Under the pieces are notes generated by a model that was given only the letters and a program-made list of their open reading frames with translations, did not search any database and was not told the origin of the DNA. Of a stretch of DNA of 64,000 nucleotides, positions 37,397 through 45,360 are shown in pieces (positions within the stretch are counted from its first letter, which is position 1; each line of letters begins with the position of its first letter). Source of the DNA: Planctomycetota bacterium (lineage in GTDB: Bacteria > Planctomycetota > J058); contig JAHBXY010000003.1 in the NCBI GenBank assembly GCA_019636275.1, forward strand, positions 1 through 64,000, given 5' to 3'. Made by a program: the position numbers and the translations under genes.

Positions 37397-38269
37397 TCAG
37401 TCCTGCTCGAAGAACCAGCTGGCCCCGGCGTCGCCCTCCTGCTCCTGGGCGACGGCCTTGAGCTGCTCGGCCAGGGCCGCCTTGTTGGCGTCGTCGAGCC
37501 GCTCGCCGAGGTCCTGGTCGGCCCAGGCGAGGAGCTCGCGCGTGCGGCGCGCCTGCTCGCCCTCGGTCAGGCGCACGACCCCGAGCGCGTCGACCTCGAT
37601 CCGCTTGAGCTCGCGCCGGAGCACGTGCGCCCGGACGACGGGGTGGTCGCGGTCCACCGGCACGGCCAGCAGCCGGGCCAGGAGCCGCGCGGTCCGCTCG
37701 CACGCCTCGCCCAGGCGCTCGCGGTGCCGCGCCGCCCGGGCCGGGTCGCGCTGCGCGGCGAGCAGGCGCTCGCCCTCCCGCAAATGGTTGCGGGCGCCGC
37801 GCAGGGCGCGGTCGAGGTCCGCGGAGCGGGGCAGGCGCGCCTCGAGGGCGTCGAGGTCCGCCGCGCCGCGCACCTCGACCCCGTGGATGCCCATGGCCGC
37901 CGCGAGCTGCATCTCCTGCTGCTCGAGCTGCCGCTGCACCTGCACGGCCAGCGCCTCGAGCGCCACGCGCCCGCTGAGGCGGCAGCCCTCGGGGATCGAG
38001 AAGTCGTCGTCCTCGATGATCGCCAGGGTCAAGGCCGCCAGCCGCGCGAGCGCCTGGTGCAGCTCGCCCTCCTCCTGGTCGTGCTGGATCTGCAGCATGC
38101 ACCAGGTCACCTGACGCAGGAACGCCTCCTCGCCCGGCTGGGTGGGGACGCCGCGCTCGCGCAGGTCCCGGGCGTGGGCGAAGACGGCGCGCACGTCGTC
38201 GACGCGCGGGAGCCCGCCGCCGACGAAGAACGCCGCCATGCGCAGGAGCGGCGCGCTGAGGGTGTCCAC
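37397..38269 (-). CDS. Hypothetical helical protein
   Basis: The GTG at 38269 gives 290 residues; ATG at 38239 is an alternative start. No signal peptide. Almost entirely charged helix: GELHQALARLAALTLAIIEDDDF, QVQRQLEQQEMQLAAAMGIH, and a basic repeat rich in RERLGEACERTARLLARLL; it ends in a short acidic segment FEQD. I recognise no family. The stop codon coincides with the last three bases of the dispersed repeat, and the start is divergent from the chorismate mutase gene. Confidence 0.62.
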   Translation of the reverse strand: MDTLSAPLLRMAAFFVGGGLPRVDDVRAVFAHARDLRERGVPTQPGEEAFLRQVTWCMLQIQHDQEEGELHQALARLAALTLAIIEDDDFSIPEGCRLSGRVALEALAVQVQRQLEQQEMQLAAAMGIHGVEVRGAADLDALEARLPRSADLDRALRGARNHLREGERLLAAQRDPARAARHRERLGEACERTARLLARLLAVPVDRDHPVVRAHVLRRELKRIEVDALGVVRLTEGEQARRTRELLAWADQDLGERLDDANKAALAEQLKAVAQEQEGDAGASWFFEQD

Positions 38270-38356
38270 CGGATCCGCCGTGGCGACTTCCTCGATCCCC
38301 CTTCCGACGGTACCAGGCGCGGGGCCGGCGCGCAGCCCCGGAGGGGCGGCTGGACT

Positions 38357-38650
38357 ATGCTGTCGACGGAGGTGCGGGTGGCCCGGATCGACGACCTGCG
38401 CGCCGAGGTGGACGAGGTCGACGCGGCCCTGCTGGCGCTCCTCGCCCGGCGCGCGCGCCTGGCGCGGACGATCGGCGAGGCGAAGCGTGACGCGGGCCTG
38501 CCGGGCGGCGCCCGCGTCGACCCCGCCCGCGAGGCCGAGGTCGTCGAGCGCCTGGCCGCCCGGGCGCCCTCGCCGCTCGACGCCGCCGCCGTGCGGCGCC
38601 TGTGGGCCGCCGTGCTGGGCGAGTGCCGGCGACTCGTCGTCGACGCTTGA
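38357..38650 (+). CDS. Chorismate mutase type II (AroQ-like)
   Basis: ATG at 38357; 97 residues, the size of a monofunctional AroQ domain. The helices IDDLRAEVDEVDAALLALLARRARLARTIGEAKRDAG and PAREAEVVERLAARAP follow the family pattern, with the Arg of the first helix, Lys in GEAK and Arg-Glu before the third helix that contact chorismate. It would convert chorismate to prephenate. No DAHP synthase or prephenate dehydratase is adjacent, so this may be a free-standing enzyme. Its TGA is the first three bases of a GGTGTGCTCGACGGCTG-type repeat. Confidence 0.85.
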   Translation: MLSTEVRVARIDDLRAEVDEVDAALLALLARRARLARTIGEAKRDAGLPGGARVDPAREAEVVERLAARAPSPLDAAAVRRLWAAVLGECRRLVVDA

Positions 38651-39053
38651 GGTGTGCTCGACGGCTGAGGTGTGCTCGACGGCTGCGGCCGCGGATGCCG
38701 GGCGAGGGGGGCGCGCGCGGGTCGTCGGTGTGGCCCGCCTCCGCGAGCTCCGTCCCGCGGCTGCGGCGCTGCAGCCCATGCGGACCCTACCGCTCGCGGC
38801 AGTCCGCAGCCGCGGGCCTCCCGCTCGCTCCGGCGGCCCACCGGGGATCCGGCGATCGATTACGACCCGCGCGCGCTCCCCCCTCGCCTCGGCCTCCGCG
38901 CCCTCGCCTCGCGTGCTGCGCCGAACGAGGCTGGTCACCAGCGGAACGCCGGGCGGGGCGGCGCGCGCGCGGGCCCGAAGTGGGTCGCTACGTCGTCGCC
39001 CGCGCGCCTCGCCGACAGCGAAACGTGGAGCGTTCAGTGGCTCCGAGCGCCTG
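38651..39053. repeat. Intergenic repeat block (E): doubled stop-anchored repeat and palindromic segment
   Basis: No gene is visible in this 403-bp stretch. GGTGTGCTCGACGGCTG occurs twice in tandem right after the chorismate mutase stop (38651-38686). A GCGCGCGGGCCCGAAGTGGG segment (about 38959-39007) differs from 36796-36845 at only a few bases. Between them, CTCGCCTCGGCCTCCGCG resembles the start of the non-coding stretch at 36850. The block looks like a rearranged copy of block C without the MITE. Confidence 0.72.
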
Positions 39054-39701
39054 TCAGCCCGGCGGCGGCAGCGGGTACTCGCCGGCCTCGGGCCGGCGCA
39101 CCTGGCGGCGGATCCCCTGGAGCGTCGCCAGCGGCCAGCGCTTCTGGACCGCGTTCACGAGCCAGTCGGGGACCATGCCGCACGGGTCGGTGTGGATCTC
39201 CACGGCGACGCGCGTGCGCCGCTCGCCCAGCGGCGTGAGCACGTAGGTGCTCTCGAGCAGGCGGGCGCGCACGCCGACCGTCGGCGGCGCGGCCGGGTGC
39301 TCGACCGAGACCATGTGCAGGCGCACGGCGCCATCGGCCTCGAGCGCGGCGCGGGCCCGGAACACGTAATCGCGGTCGCTCAGGTACCAGGGCAGGGCGT
39401 AGCGCTGGTAGATCACCGACTCGTGCTCGGAGACGCGCTCGAGGACGCGGCTCTCGGCGCACAGATCGATCCACTCGGTCCGCCGGTCGTTGTCGGCCAG
39501 GACCCAGAGCACGCGCGCCAGCGGCGCCTCGACCTCGGCCACGCCCTTGAACGCCACGAGGGCGCTGCCGCTCACCGCGCGCCGGTAGACGTCGACCCCC
39601 TGCTCGCGGGCGATGTGCTCCCAGCGGCCCTCGCCGGCGGCGACCGCCGGGCCCAGCAGGGCCGCGGCGAGCAGGGTCGCCGCGATGACGCGGTGGTTCA
39701 T
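39054..39701 (-). CDS. Exported START/SRPBCC-domain protein
   Basis: ATG at 39701 with GGAGGAG a few bases upstream; 215 residues. The signal peptide (VIAATLLAAALLGPAVAAGEG) is followed by a START-like lipid-binding fold: VDVYRRAVSGSALVAFKGVAEVEAPLARV, then NDRRTEWIDLCAESRVLERV and DRDYVFRARAAL. The START superfamily forms a hydrophobic cavity for lipids or sterols. A periplasmic lipid-binding role is a family inference. It is divergent from the small zinc-finger gene. Confidence 0.85.
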   Translation of the reverse strand: MNHRVIAATLLAAALLGPAVAAGEGRWEHIAREQGVDVYRRAVSGSALVAFKGVAEVEAPLARVLWVLADNDRRTEWIDLCAESRVLERVSEHESVIYQRYALPWYLSDRDYVFRARAALEADGAVRLHMVSVEHPAAPPTVGVRARLLESTYVLTPLGERRTRVAVEIHTDPCGMVPDWLVNAVQKRWPLATLQGIRRQVRRPEAGEYPLPPPG

Positions 39702-39880
39702 GGTCTCCTCCGTGCTCGAGAGGCGACGGTCGTAGCAAACCGGCCCGGGACGCTGCCACACGTCACCTCGGAGGACCGGGGCGGGAGACGCCCTCGTCCC
39801 GGGCGGGACCGCCGTGACCCCCGCCGGACCAGCGCTGCTGGTCCGCGCGGCGGGCACGAGAGTTGCCCGCCGTACCTGCC

Positions 39881-40102
39881 ATGAAGAGCTCCATGCCCTG
39901 GTGGCTCGAGGACCAGAGCGAAGTCTGCACCTTCTGCATGCAGCCGTACGCCTGCGGGCTGGAGTGCTGGTGCGTGAAGTGCGACCTCGCCATCTGTCCT
40001 CTCTGCGCCACCGCCGCCGAAGAGGACCTCGGCTGGCTCTGCCCGGCCTGCCGGGAGGAGGCCGAGCGGGTGCCCCTGGTCGGTCCGTCCGAGGCGGCCT
40101 GA
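39881..40102 (+). CDS. Small zinc-finger protein
   Basis: The ATG at 39881 gives 73 residues. Eight cysteines in four pairs (CTFC, C-x3-C with CVKC, CPLC, CPAC) are consistent with two bound zinc ions. Acidic and neutral otherwise; no membrane segment. Similar tiny Cys-rich proteins can modulate transcription or bind partner proteins, but nothing specific can be said. Its stop codon begins a GGTGTGCTCGACGGCTG repeat, and the Ku gene follows about 100 bp later. Confidence 0.7.
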   Translation: MKSSMPWWLEDQSEVCTFCMQPYACGLECWCVKCDLAICPLCATAAEEDLGWLCPACREEAERVPLVGPSEAA

Positions 40103-40139
40103 GGTGTGCTCGACGGCTGCTGCTCCGATCCACGGCTGA
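40100..40139 (+). repeat. Stop-anchored repeat, short copy
   Basis: TGA plus GGTGTGCTCGACGGCTG at 40100-40119 starts exactly at the stop codon of the zinc-finger gene, followed by CTGCTCCGATCCACGG, which recalls the distal part of block C (CTGCTGCTCCGATCG). It looks like an internally deleted copy of the longer blocks at 36754 and 38651. Confidence 0.72.
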
Positions 40140-40205
40140 CTGCCCGTGGCCTCGCGGGGTAGCCCGTTCGATGTCTTCTGCGCTCCGGCAGGGGCGGGAG
40201 GTCGC

Positions 40206-40982
40206 GTGAGCGCGCGAGCGATGTGGCGCGCGACGCTGCGCCTCGGCGCGGCGGCGGTGCCGGTCAAGCTGTACTCGGCCGTGCAGGACCGACGGGTGCG
40301 CTTCCACCTGCTTCACGCGGACGACCTCGTGCCGGTCAAGCAGCGCATGGTGCACCCCGACACCGGCGACCCCGTCCCGCCCGAGGAGGTCCGGCGCGGG
40401 GTCGAGGTCGAGCGCGGCGTGTTCGTGCTCGTCGACGAGGACGAGCTCGAGGCGCTCGAGCCGCCGGCCTCGCGCGACGTCGAGGTGCTGCGCCTCGTGC
40501 CGCGCGGCGCCCTGCGCAGCCAGTGGTACGACCGGCCCTACTGGCTGGGCCCCGACGGCGACGACGACGCCTACTTCGCCCTGGCCCACGAGCTCGAGCG
40601 CCGCGGCCGCGAGGGGCTCGCGCGCTGGACCCTGCGCAAGAAGGAGCGCGTCGGCGCCCTCGGCACCGCGCGCGGGCGGCTGAGCCTGACGACGCTCCGC
40701 TCGGCCGACGAGGTGCTCGGGCTCGACGCGCTCCCGGCCCCGGGCGGGCGGACCCTCGACGCGCGCGAGGTCTCGCTGGCCGAGCGGCTGGTCGAGGCCC
40801 TGCAGGACCGCTTCGACCCGGGCGCCTTCCGCGACGAGCACCGCGAGCGGGTCGAGGCGCTGATCGCCAGCAAGGCCCGCGGCGAGGTGGTGAAGCTCGA
40901 GCGCCCGCGGGCCCGGCGGGCGAGCCGGTCGCTGACGAAGGCCCTCGAGGCCAGCCTGCGCCGCGCCGGGCGCGAGGGCTGA
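40206..40982 (+). CDS. Ku homolog 1, DNA non-homologous end joining
   Basis: GTG at 40206 with GGGAGGT upstream; 258 residues, near the bacterial Ku core length. The beta-barrel begins AMWRATLRLGAAAVPVKLYSA, matching the family (WKGSISFGLVNIPVKLYSA), and continues with FHLLHADDLVPVKQRM and EELEALEP-like segments. It ends in a basic Arg/Lys-rich region. Bacterial Ku forms a ring on DNA ends and recruits ligase LigD. A second Ku gene follows 4 bp downstream on the same strand, and no ligD is in this window. Confidence 0.88.
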   Translation: MSARAMWRATLRLGAAAVPVKLYSAVQDRRVRFHLLHADDLVPVKQRMVHPDTGDPVPPEEVRRGVEVERGVFVLVDEDELEALEPPASRDVEVLRLVPRGALRSQWYDRPYWLGPDGDDDAYFALAHELERRGREGLARWTLRKKERVGALGTARGRLSLTTLRSADEVLGLDALPAPGGRTLDAREVSLAERLVEALQDRFDPGAFRDEHRERVEALIASKARGEVVKLERPRARRASRSLTKALEASLRRAGREG

Positions 40983-40986
40983 GGCC

Positions 40987-41964
40987 GTGGCTCCTGCTCC
41001 AGCCGTCGGCGAAGACGACGATGACGACGCGCTCGAGCCGCCGGCCGGGGCGCGGCCCTTCTGGTCGGGCACGATCAGCTTCGGGCTGGTGAGCATCCCC
41101 GTCGACCTCCTCGCCGCCAGCCGCCCGGCGCGCGTGGCGCTGCGCATGCTCGCGCCCGACGGCGCGCCCCTGCGGCGCGAGTACTACTGCCCCGAGCACG
41201 GGCGCGCCCTCGAGGACGAGGAGCTCGTGCGCGGCCGCACGCTGCCGGGCGGGGAGGTGGTCGTCGTCACCGACGAGGAGCTCGAGGCGCTGGCCCCCGA
41301 GCGCAGCCGCGACATCGACCTGCGGCGGTTCGTTCCCCGCGCCGAGCTCGACCCGCTGCTGTTCGACCGCGGCTACCTGCTCGGGCCCTCGGGCGAGTCG
41401 ACCAAGGCCTACCGCCTGCTCGCCGCGACCATGGAGCGCACGGGCCAGGCGGGGCTGGCCACGTTCGTCATGCGCGGCAAGGAGTACCTCGTCGCGATCC
41501 TGGCCGACGGCGGCCGGCTCCGCGCCGAGACCCTGCGCTTCGCCGACGAGGTGCGCGCGCCCGAGGACGTGGGGCTGCCCGCCCCGCCGGAGCGCGTCGA
41601 CCCGGCCGTCCGCGACGGGCTGGCCGCTGCGCTCGACGCGCTCGAGGGCGACGAGGTGCCCCTCGACCTGCTCCGCGACCCGCACGCCGGCCGCCTGCTG
41701 GCGCTGGCCGAGGCCAAGCGCGCCAAGGGCGAGGGCGTCGTCGAGGTCGAGGCCGAAGAGGCCCCTGGCGTGCCGGCGCCCGAGGGCGTGGACCTCATGG
41801 CGAAGATCAGCGCGAGCCTGGCCCAGGAGCGCCCCCGGCCCGCCACTCGGCGCGCGAAGACCAAGCGCGAGCTGCTCGAGCGGGCCCGGGCGCTCGGGGT
41901 CCGTGGACGGAGCGCGATGACGAAGGACGAGCTGGAGCGGGCGGTGGAGCGCGCCGGCGGCTGA
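40987..41964 (+). CDS. Ku homolog 2 with C-terminal SAP-like domain
   Basis: GTG at 40987, 4 bp after Ku1; 325 residues. It has the same fold (PFWSGTISFGLVSIPVDLLAASR, LRREYYCPEHGRAL, DLRRFVPRAELDPLLFDRGYLLGP) plus an extra tail. The last 50 residues (TKRELLERARALGVRGRSAMTKDELERAV) look like a SAP/Rho-N DNA-binding module, which would raise affinity for DNA. With Ku1 this suggests a heterodimer or separate roles, as in other bacteria with several Ku paralogs. It converges on the next gene. Confidence 0.88.
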   Translation: MAPAPAVGEDDDDDALEPPAGARPFWSGTISFGLVSIPVDLLAASRPARVALRMLAPDGAPLRREYYCPEHGRALEDEELVRGRTLPGGEVVVVTDEELEALAPERSRDIDLRRFVPRAELDPLLFDRGYLLGPSGESTKAYRLLAATMERTGQAGLATFVMRGKEYLVAILADGGRLRAETLRFADEVRAPEDVGLPAPPERVDPAVRDGLAAALDALEGDEVPLDLLRDPHAGRLLALAEAKRAKGEGVVEVEAEEAPGVPAPEGVDLMAKISASLAQERPRPATRRAKTKRELLERARALGVRGRSAMTKDELERAVERAGG

Positions 41965-41970
41965 CGCCCG

Positions 41971-43209
41971 TCAGTTCACCTTCTGGTAGAGCTTCGGCTC
42001 GCCGCGCCCCGTCTTGAGGAGCATGGCCCCGCCGCCGAGCTCGTACTCGTACTCCTCGACCCCGTCGGTCCACTGCATGATCAGCCGCTTGCCGTCGGCC
42101 GCCCACGTGCCGCGCGGGGCGCCGCGGTCGCCCGTGTCCACGTCGGTGCGCCCCGTCGTGTGGCCGCCGGAGTCCCGGTGGTCCATGCCGGCGAACGTGC
42201 GCGACGAGTCCTCGCAGGTGCCGTCGGGGCGCAGGGCGATCGTGCGGATGCTCGTGCTGGAGAAGGTCCCCGAGAACGTGTGGCGCTCGTAGCGCCACAC
42301 GCCGACGAGGTTGCGGTCGAGCTGCGCCTGGCCCTTGCCGGCGCTGGCGAACACGGTCCGCACGGCCGCCTCGCGCGCGCGCAGCCGCTCGGGCTCGCCC
42401 AGGGCCATGGCGATCACGCCCTGGTCGCCCACGAGCTTCACGAGCACCAGCGCGCGGATGTCGCGGCCCGTGGGGTTCTTGCCGGCGAGGGTCAGCTCGG
42501 CCGTCGGGCGGCCGCCGACGGTCCCCGCGCGCGGCTCGCCCGCGCGGCGCAGGAAGGGGAAGACCTGCTGCAGCTGCCCCTCGATGAACTGGAGCGCCCG
42601 CGGGTCGTCGGGGCGGGTGATCCCCTCGGCCGGCACGGCGTTGACGATGATCGCCTCGAGCGGCTGGCCCTGCGCGTCGCGCGCCAGGTCGGGCGGCGTG
42701 AGGACGAGGCCGAGCTCGCTCTCCTGGAGCTGCCAGCCGGGCGGGTAGCGCAGCTCCCAGCCCAGCGCGTGGCGATAGGTCTGCCAGTCGGCGCCGGGGG
42801 CCGCGGGGTCGCCGCCGGAGGCCGGCGCGCCGGATCCGGCCGGCGCACCAGGTCCGGCCGGCGCGCCCTCGCGCGCCAGGCGGTGCGTGGCCCCGCCCGA
42901 GGCGAGCACGAGCGTCGTGCCCTCGAGGGTCGCCGTGAAGGCGAACGCGTGCCCCTCGCTCGTGAAGGCCCCCTCGAGGCGGTCGGCGCCGCGCGCGCTG
43001 AGCGCGAGCCGCTGGCCGCCCAGCTCGATCGTGCCCCCGTAGCCGTCACCGCGCCGCTCGAGCGTGACGCGCAGCTCGGCGTTGCGGTAGCTGCCGGCCC
43101 ACGGGTCGCGGGCGAGCGGGTTCTGCGGGCGCACGGGTCCCTCCTGGGCGGTTGCGGCGCCGCAGGCGAGGGCGAGGACGAGCAGGCAGCGGCTGACGTG
43201 GCGGCGCAT
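41971..43209 (-). CDS. Exported protein of unknown function
   Basis: ATG at 43209; 412 residues. The signal peptide is LLVLALACGAATAQ. An N-terminal beta domain (LRVTLERRGDGYGGTIELGG) is followed by a Pro/Gly/Ala-rich linker and a domain with WQTYRHALGWELRYPPGWQLQESE, reminiscent of PsbP-like or secreted stress-protein folds. The final 100 residues form another beta domain (GVWRYERHTFSGTF, GTWAADGKRLIMQWTDGVEEYEY). No family recognised. It is downstream of the T6SS effector-type genes on the same strand but separated by a 50-bp gap. Confidence 0.6.
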   Translation of the reverse strand: MRRHVSRCLLVLALACGAATAQEGPVRPQNPLARDPWAGSYRNAELRVTLERRGDGYGGTIELGGQRLALSARGADRLEGAFTSEGHAFAFTATLEGTTLVLASGGATHRLAREGAPAGPGAPAGSGAPASGGDPAAPGADWQTYRHALGWELRYPPGWQLQESELGLVLTPPDLARDAQGQPLEAIIVNAVPAEGITRPDDPRALQFIEGQLQQVFPFLRRAGEPRAGTVGGRPTAELTLAGKNPTGRDIRALVLVKLVGDQGVIAMALGEPERLRAREAAVRTVFASAGKGQAQLDRNLVGVWRYERHTFSGTFSSTSIRTIALRPDGTCEDSSRTFAGMDHRDSGGHTTGRTDVDTGDRGAPRGTWAADGKRLIMQWTDGVEEYEYELGGGAMLLKTGRGEPKLYQKVN

Positions 43210-43259
43210 GGGGCCTCCCGCCCGGAATGCTACTGCCCGGCGCGCACCTCGGCGACGGG

Positions 43260-44021
43260 TCACTTCCCCTGGCTCACCGCCGCGGCCCGGGCGGCCTTGC
43301 CGGCCTCGCCGCGGACGAGGGCGATCGCCAGGGCGATCGGCGCGGCCACGGTCAGGCGCACGGGCGGCAAGGGCGAGGTCGGGGGCTCGGGCAGGACGAC
43401 GGCGTGCGTCGCGATCCCGGCCAGGGCCACGCCGCCGCCCGACTGGGGCGGGAGCTGGGCGAGGAGCGGGGCGCCCGCGCTCCGCGAGGGGAGCGCGGCG
43501 CTCGAGAGGATCGTCCGCCCCTCGACGCCGGCGACGGCGCCGTCGAACGCCAGCGGTGACGGCCGCTGCGTCGTCGCGCCGAGGCCGAAGGCGAACGCCC
43601 CGACGGCCACCCGCCCCAGCGGCGCGAGGTGCTCCTCGGGCAGCGTCTGCGCCTCGGCGAAGGCCTTGAGCCTGAGGCGCGCGCCCACGGGGAACACGGT
43701 CGCTGCCAGGTCGCGCTCGGGGTGCCGCACCCAGTCGAGCGGCGTCCCCGGCCGGCCGGTCGTCAGGTCGATCATCGTGCCGGTGCCGTCCGTGGTGGCG
43801 GCCCACGCCGCCACCGGCGCGCCGCCGGCCGCCTCGAGGACGCTGCGCGCCGTGAGGAGCCAGAGCACCGGCGCGTCGAGGAACAGGACACCGGCCCCGA
43901 GCGGCGACCAGGCGCCCTCACCCCGCAGGGCGCCCAGGGGGACGCAGGCCAGGCGCCACTCGTCGGGCGAGGGCGTCTGGGGCCGGTCGAAGGGCGTGCC
44001 GCCCGCCAGCAGGTCGCTCAC
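43260..44021 (-). CDS. Trypsin-like pseudoprotease, coupled to the PAAR-S41 gene
   Basis: GTG at 44021 overlaps the upstream stop (GTGA); 253 residues, no signal peptide. The order resembles a chymotrypsin-like serine protease: a strand-turn FLDAPVLWLLTARSVLEAA where the catalytic His of the usual TA(R/A)HV is Ser, an Asp in HPERDLAATVF at the position of the Asp motif, and SRSAGAPLLAQ near the Ser motif (GxSGxP), followed by GGVALAGIATHAV. Loss of His would abolish catalysis, so a binding or immunity role toward the coupled S41 effector is possible. Assignment is by pattern only. Confidence 0.55.
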   Translation of the reverse strand: MSDLLAGGTPFDRPQTPSPDEWRLACVPLGALRGEGAWSPLGAGVLFLDAPVLWLLTARSVLEAAGGAPVAAWAATTDGTGTMIDLTTGRPGTPLDWVRHPERDLAATVFPVGARLRLKAFAEAQTLPEEHLAPLGRVAVGAFAFGLGATTQRPSPLAFDGAVAGVEGRTILSSAALPSRSAGAPLLAQLPPQSGGGVALAGIATHAVVLPEPPTSPLPPVRLTVAAPIALAIALVRGEAGKAARAAAVSQGK

Positions 44022-45158
44022 CCTCGCGCCTCCTCGATCCTCAGGGCCCGTCGGGCCGCCTGCCGGCAGGGGCCGCCGAGGTCGGGGGTCACCGCCGACA
44101 GCCGCGTGCCTCCGGGGCCCCGCAGGGGGCCGGGGCGGCCGCCGGCCGTCGCCTCGAGCTTGCCCGCCGTCCGCGCGCCGACGACCAGCCGCCCGTGCCC
44201 CTGGAGGACCGCGGCGGCGGCCTCCGACGAGGCCGTGCCCGCGTCGACGCGCACGACGACCGGCCGGCCCGCGAACGGGCCGTCGGCCGTGGTCCGCCAG
44301 CGCGCCGCCGGCGCGCTGCCCCAGGCCAGCACTCGACTCCGGCCGGGAGGCCAGCCCGGCGAGCGCGGCGCCGGCGCTCACCAGGCCGCCCGGGTTGCCG
44401 GCGAGGTCGAGGACGAGCGCGCGCGCGCCGCGCTCGAGCGCCCGGGCCGCGGCCCACGCGCCGTCGCGCTGCGGCGCCGACCGTGCAGCGGCGTGGATCG
44501 ACGAGGACGCCCACGCCGTCGGGGCCCGAGCCGCGCCGCCACCGGCCCTTCGCTCCACGCGGTCGGGCCGGCGAGCCCGAGCGTGCGGCCCCGCCGCAGC
44601 ACGTGCCAGCGCGCGGCGCGGCTCGCGCTGCCTGACCCGCAGCAGGTGATCGTCGGCCCGGACGCCGGCGCGCGCCGCCGGCGAGCCGCGGCGGACGTGC
44701 CGCGCCCGGCGGCCCTCGAGCAGCAGCCCGGCGCCGGACGGCGCGTCGAGGAGCTCGCCCGGGTCCGGCGCCGCCCAGCCCATGAGCACGTTCGTCAGGC
44801 TGGGGACGAGCTTCGCGCCGGTCGAGCAGTTGTAGTTGTTGCCCTGCGTCGGGTTGGCGAGCGTCTCGGCCGGCACGCCGCTGAGCAGGATGCGGGCGTT
44901 CCCGAGGTTGTTGCCGCCCGACATGATGAACGAGCTGTGCGCGCAGCCGGCCTCGTCGCCGTTCGTCATCAGCGGCTTGGCCGCCTGGTTGTGCCCGGGG
45001 ATCATCGACAGGATGATCGTCGGCGTCATGGGCATGGCCGCCGCGTTCGTCCCGTCGTTGAGGTAGGGGATCGGCGACGTGGCCGCGCCCACGGGCGTGT
45101 TGCACACGTCCGGGAAGCCCTGGTTGTCGCCGACCCCCTGGTTCGAGCTGGGCATCAT
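44018..45158 (-). CDS. PAAR-like (DUF4150) - PDZ - S41 protease fusion, candidate T6SS effector (several frame breaks)
   Basis: ATG at 45158 preceded by AGGAGA. Residues 1-140 resemble the DUF4150/PAAR-like tip domain: PDVCNTPVGAATSPIPYLND, GDEAGCAHSSFIMSGGNN and NPTQGNNYNCSTGAKLVP. A PDZ-like strand (HVRRGSPAARAGVRADD) follows, then the frame changes two or three times between about 44690 and 44330. The S41 core is readable in pieces: ALVLDLAGNPGGLVSAGAALAG, then VVVRVDAGTASSEAAAAVLQ and GRLVVGARTAGKLEA, aligning with the Ser and Lys regions of tail-specific proteases. The Ser-to-Glu spacing is one residue short of the textbook SxxE. About 380 residues in total. The stop overlaps the pseudoprotease GTG. 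Confidence 0.72.
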
Positions 45159-45360
45159 CGCGAACTCTCCTGAACCGTCAGCCCCTCACCCGATCGATGA
45201 CTCCCGCGGTTCGACTCCTCACGGACACGGAGGCAACGGAGGAGAACGGAGGGGACGCCGGACGAGAGAGACCTCCGTGACCTTCGTGGACCTTCGTTGC
45301 CTCCGTGTCCCATGTGAGCCCACACGCTGGACGATGCTTCGACTCGAGAGACGAGCGCGG
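45159..45360. repeat. Intergenic palindromic repeat (D)
   Basis: A 202-bp gap. Arms 45223-45240 (GGACACGGAGGCAACGGA) and 45293-45310 form an inverted repeat. The reverse complement of 45260-45330 resembles the purine-rich part of block B at 23381-23425. The right edge (GAGCGCGGTCA) ends on the DUF3540 stop, exactly as the 37227-37399 repeat does at its gene. Confidence 0.72.
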
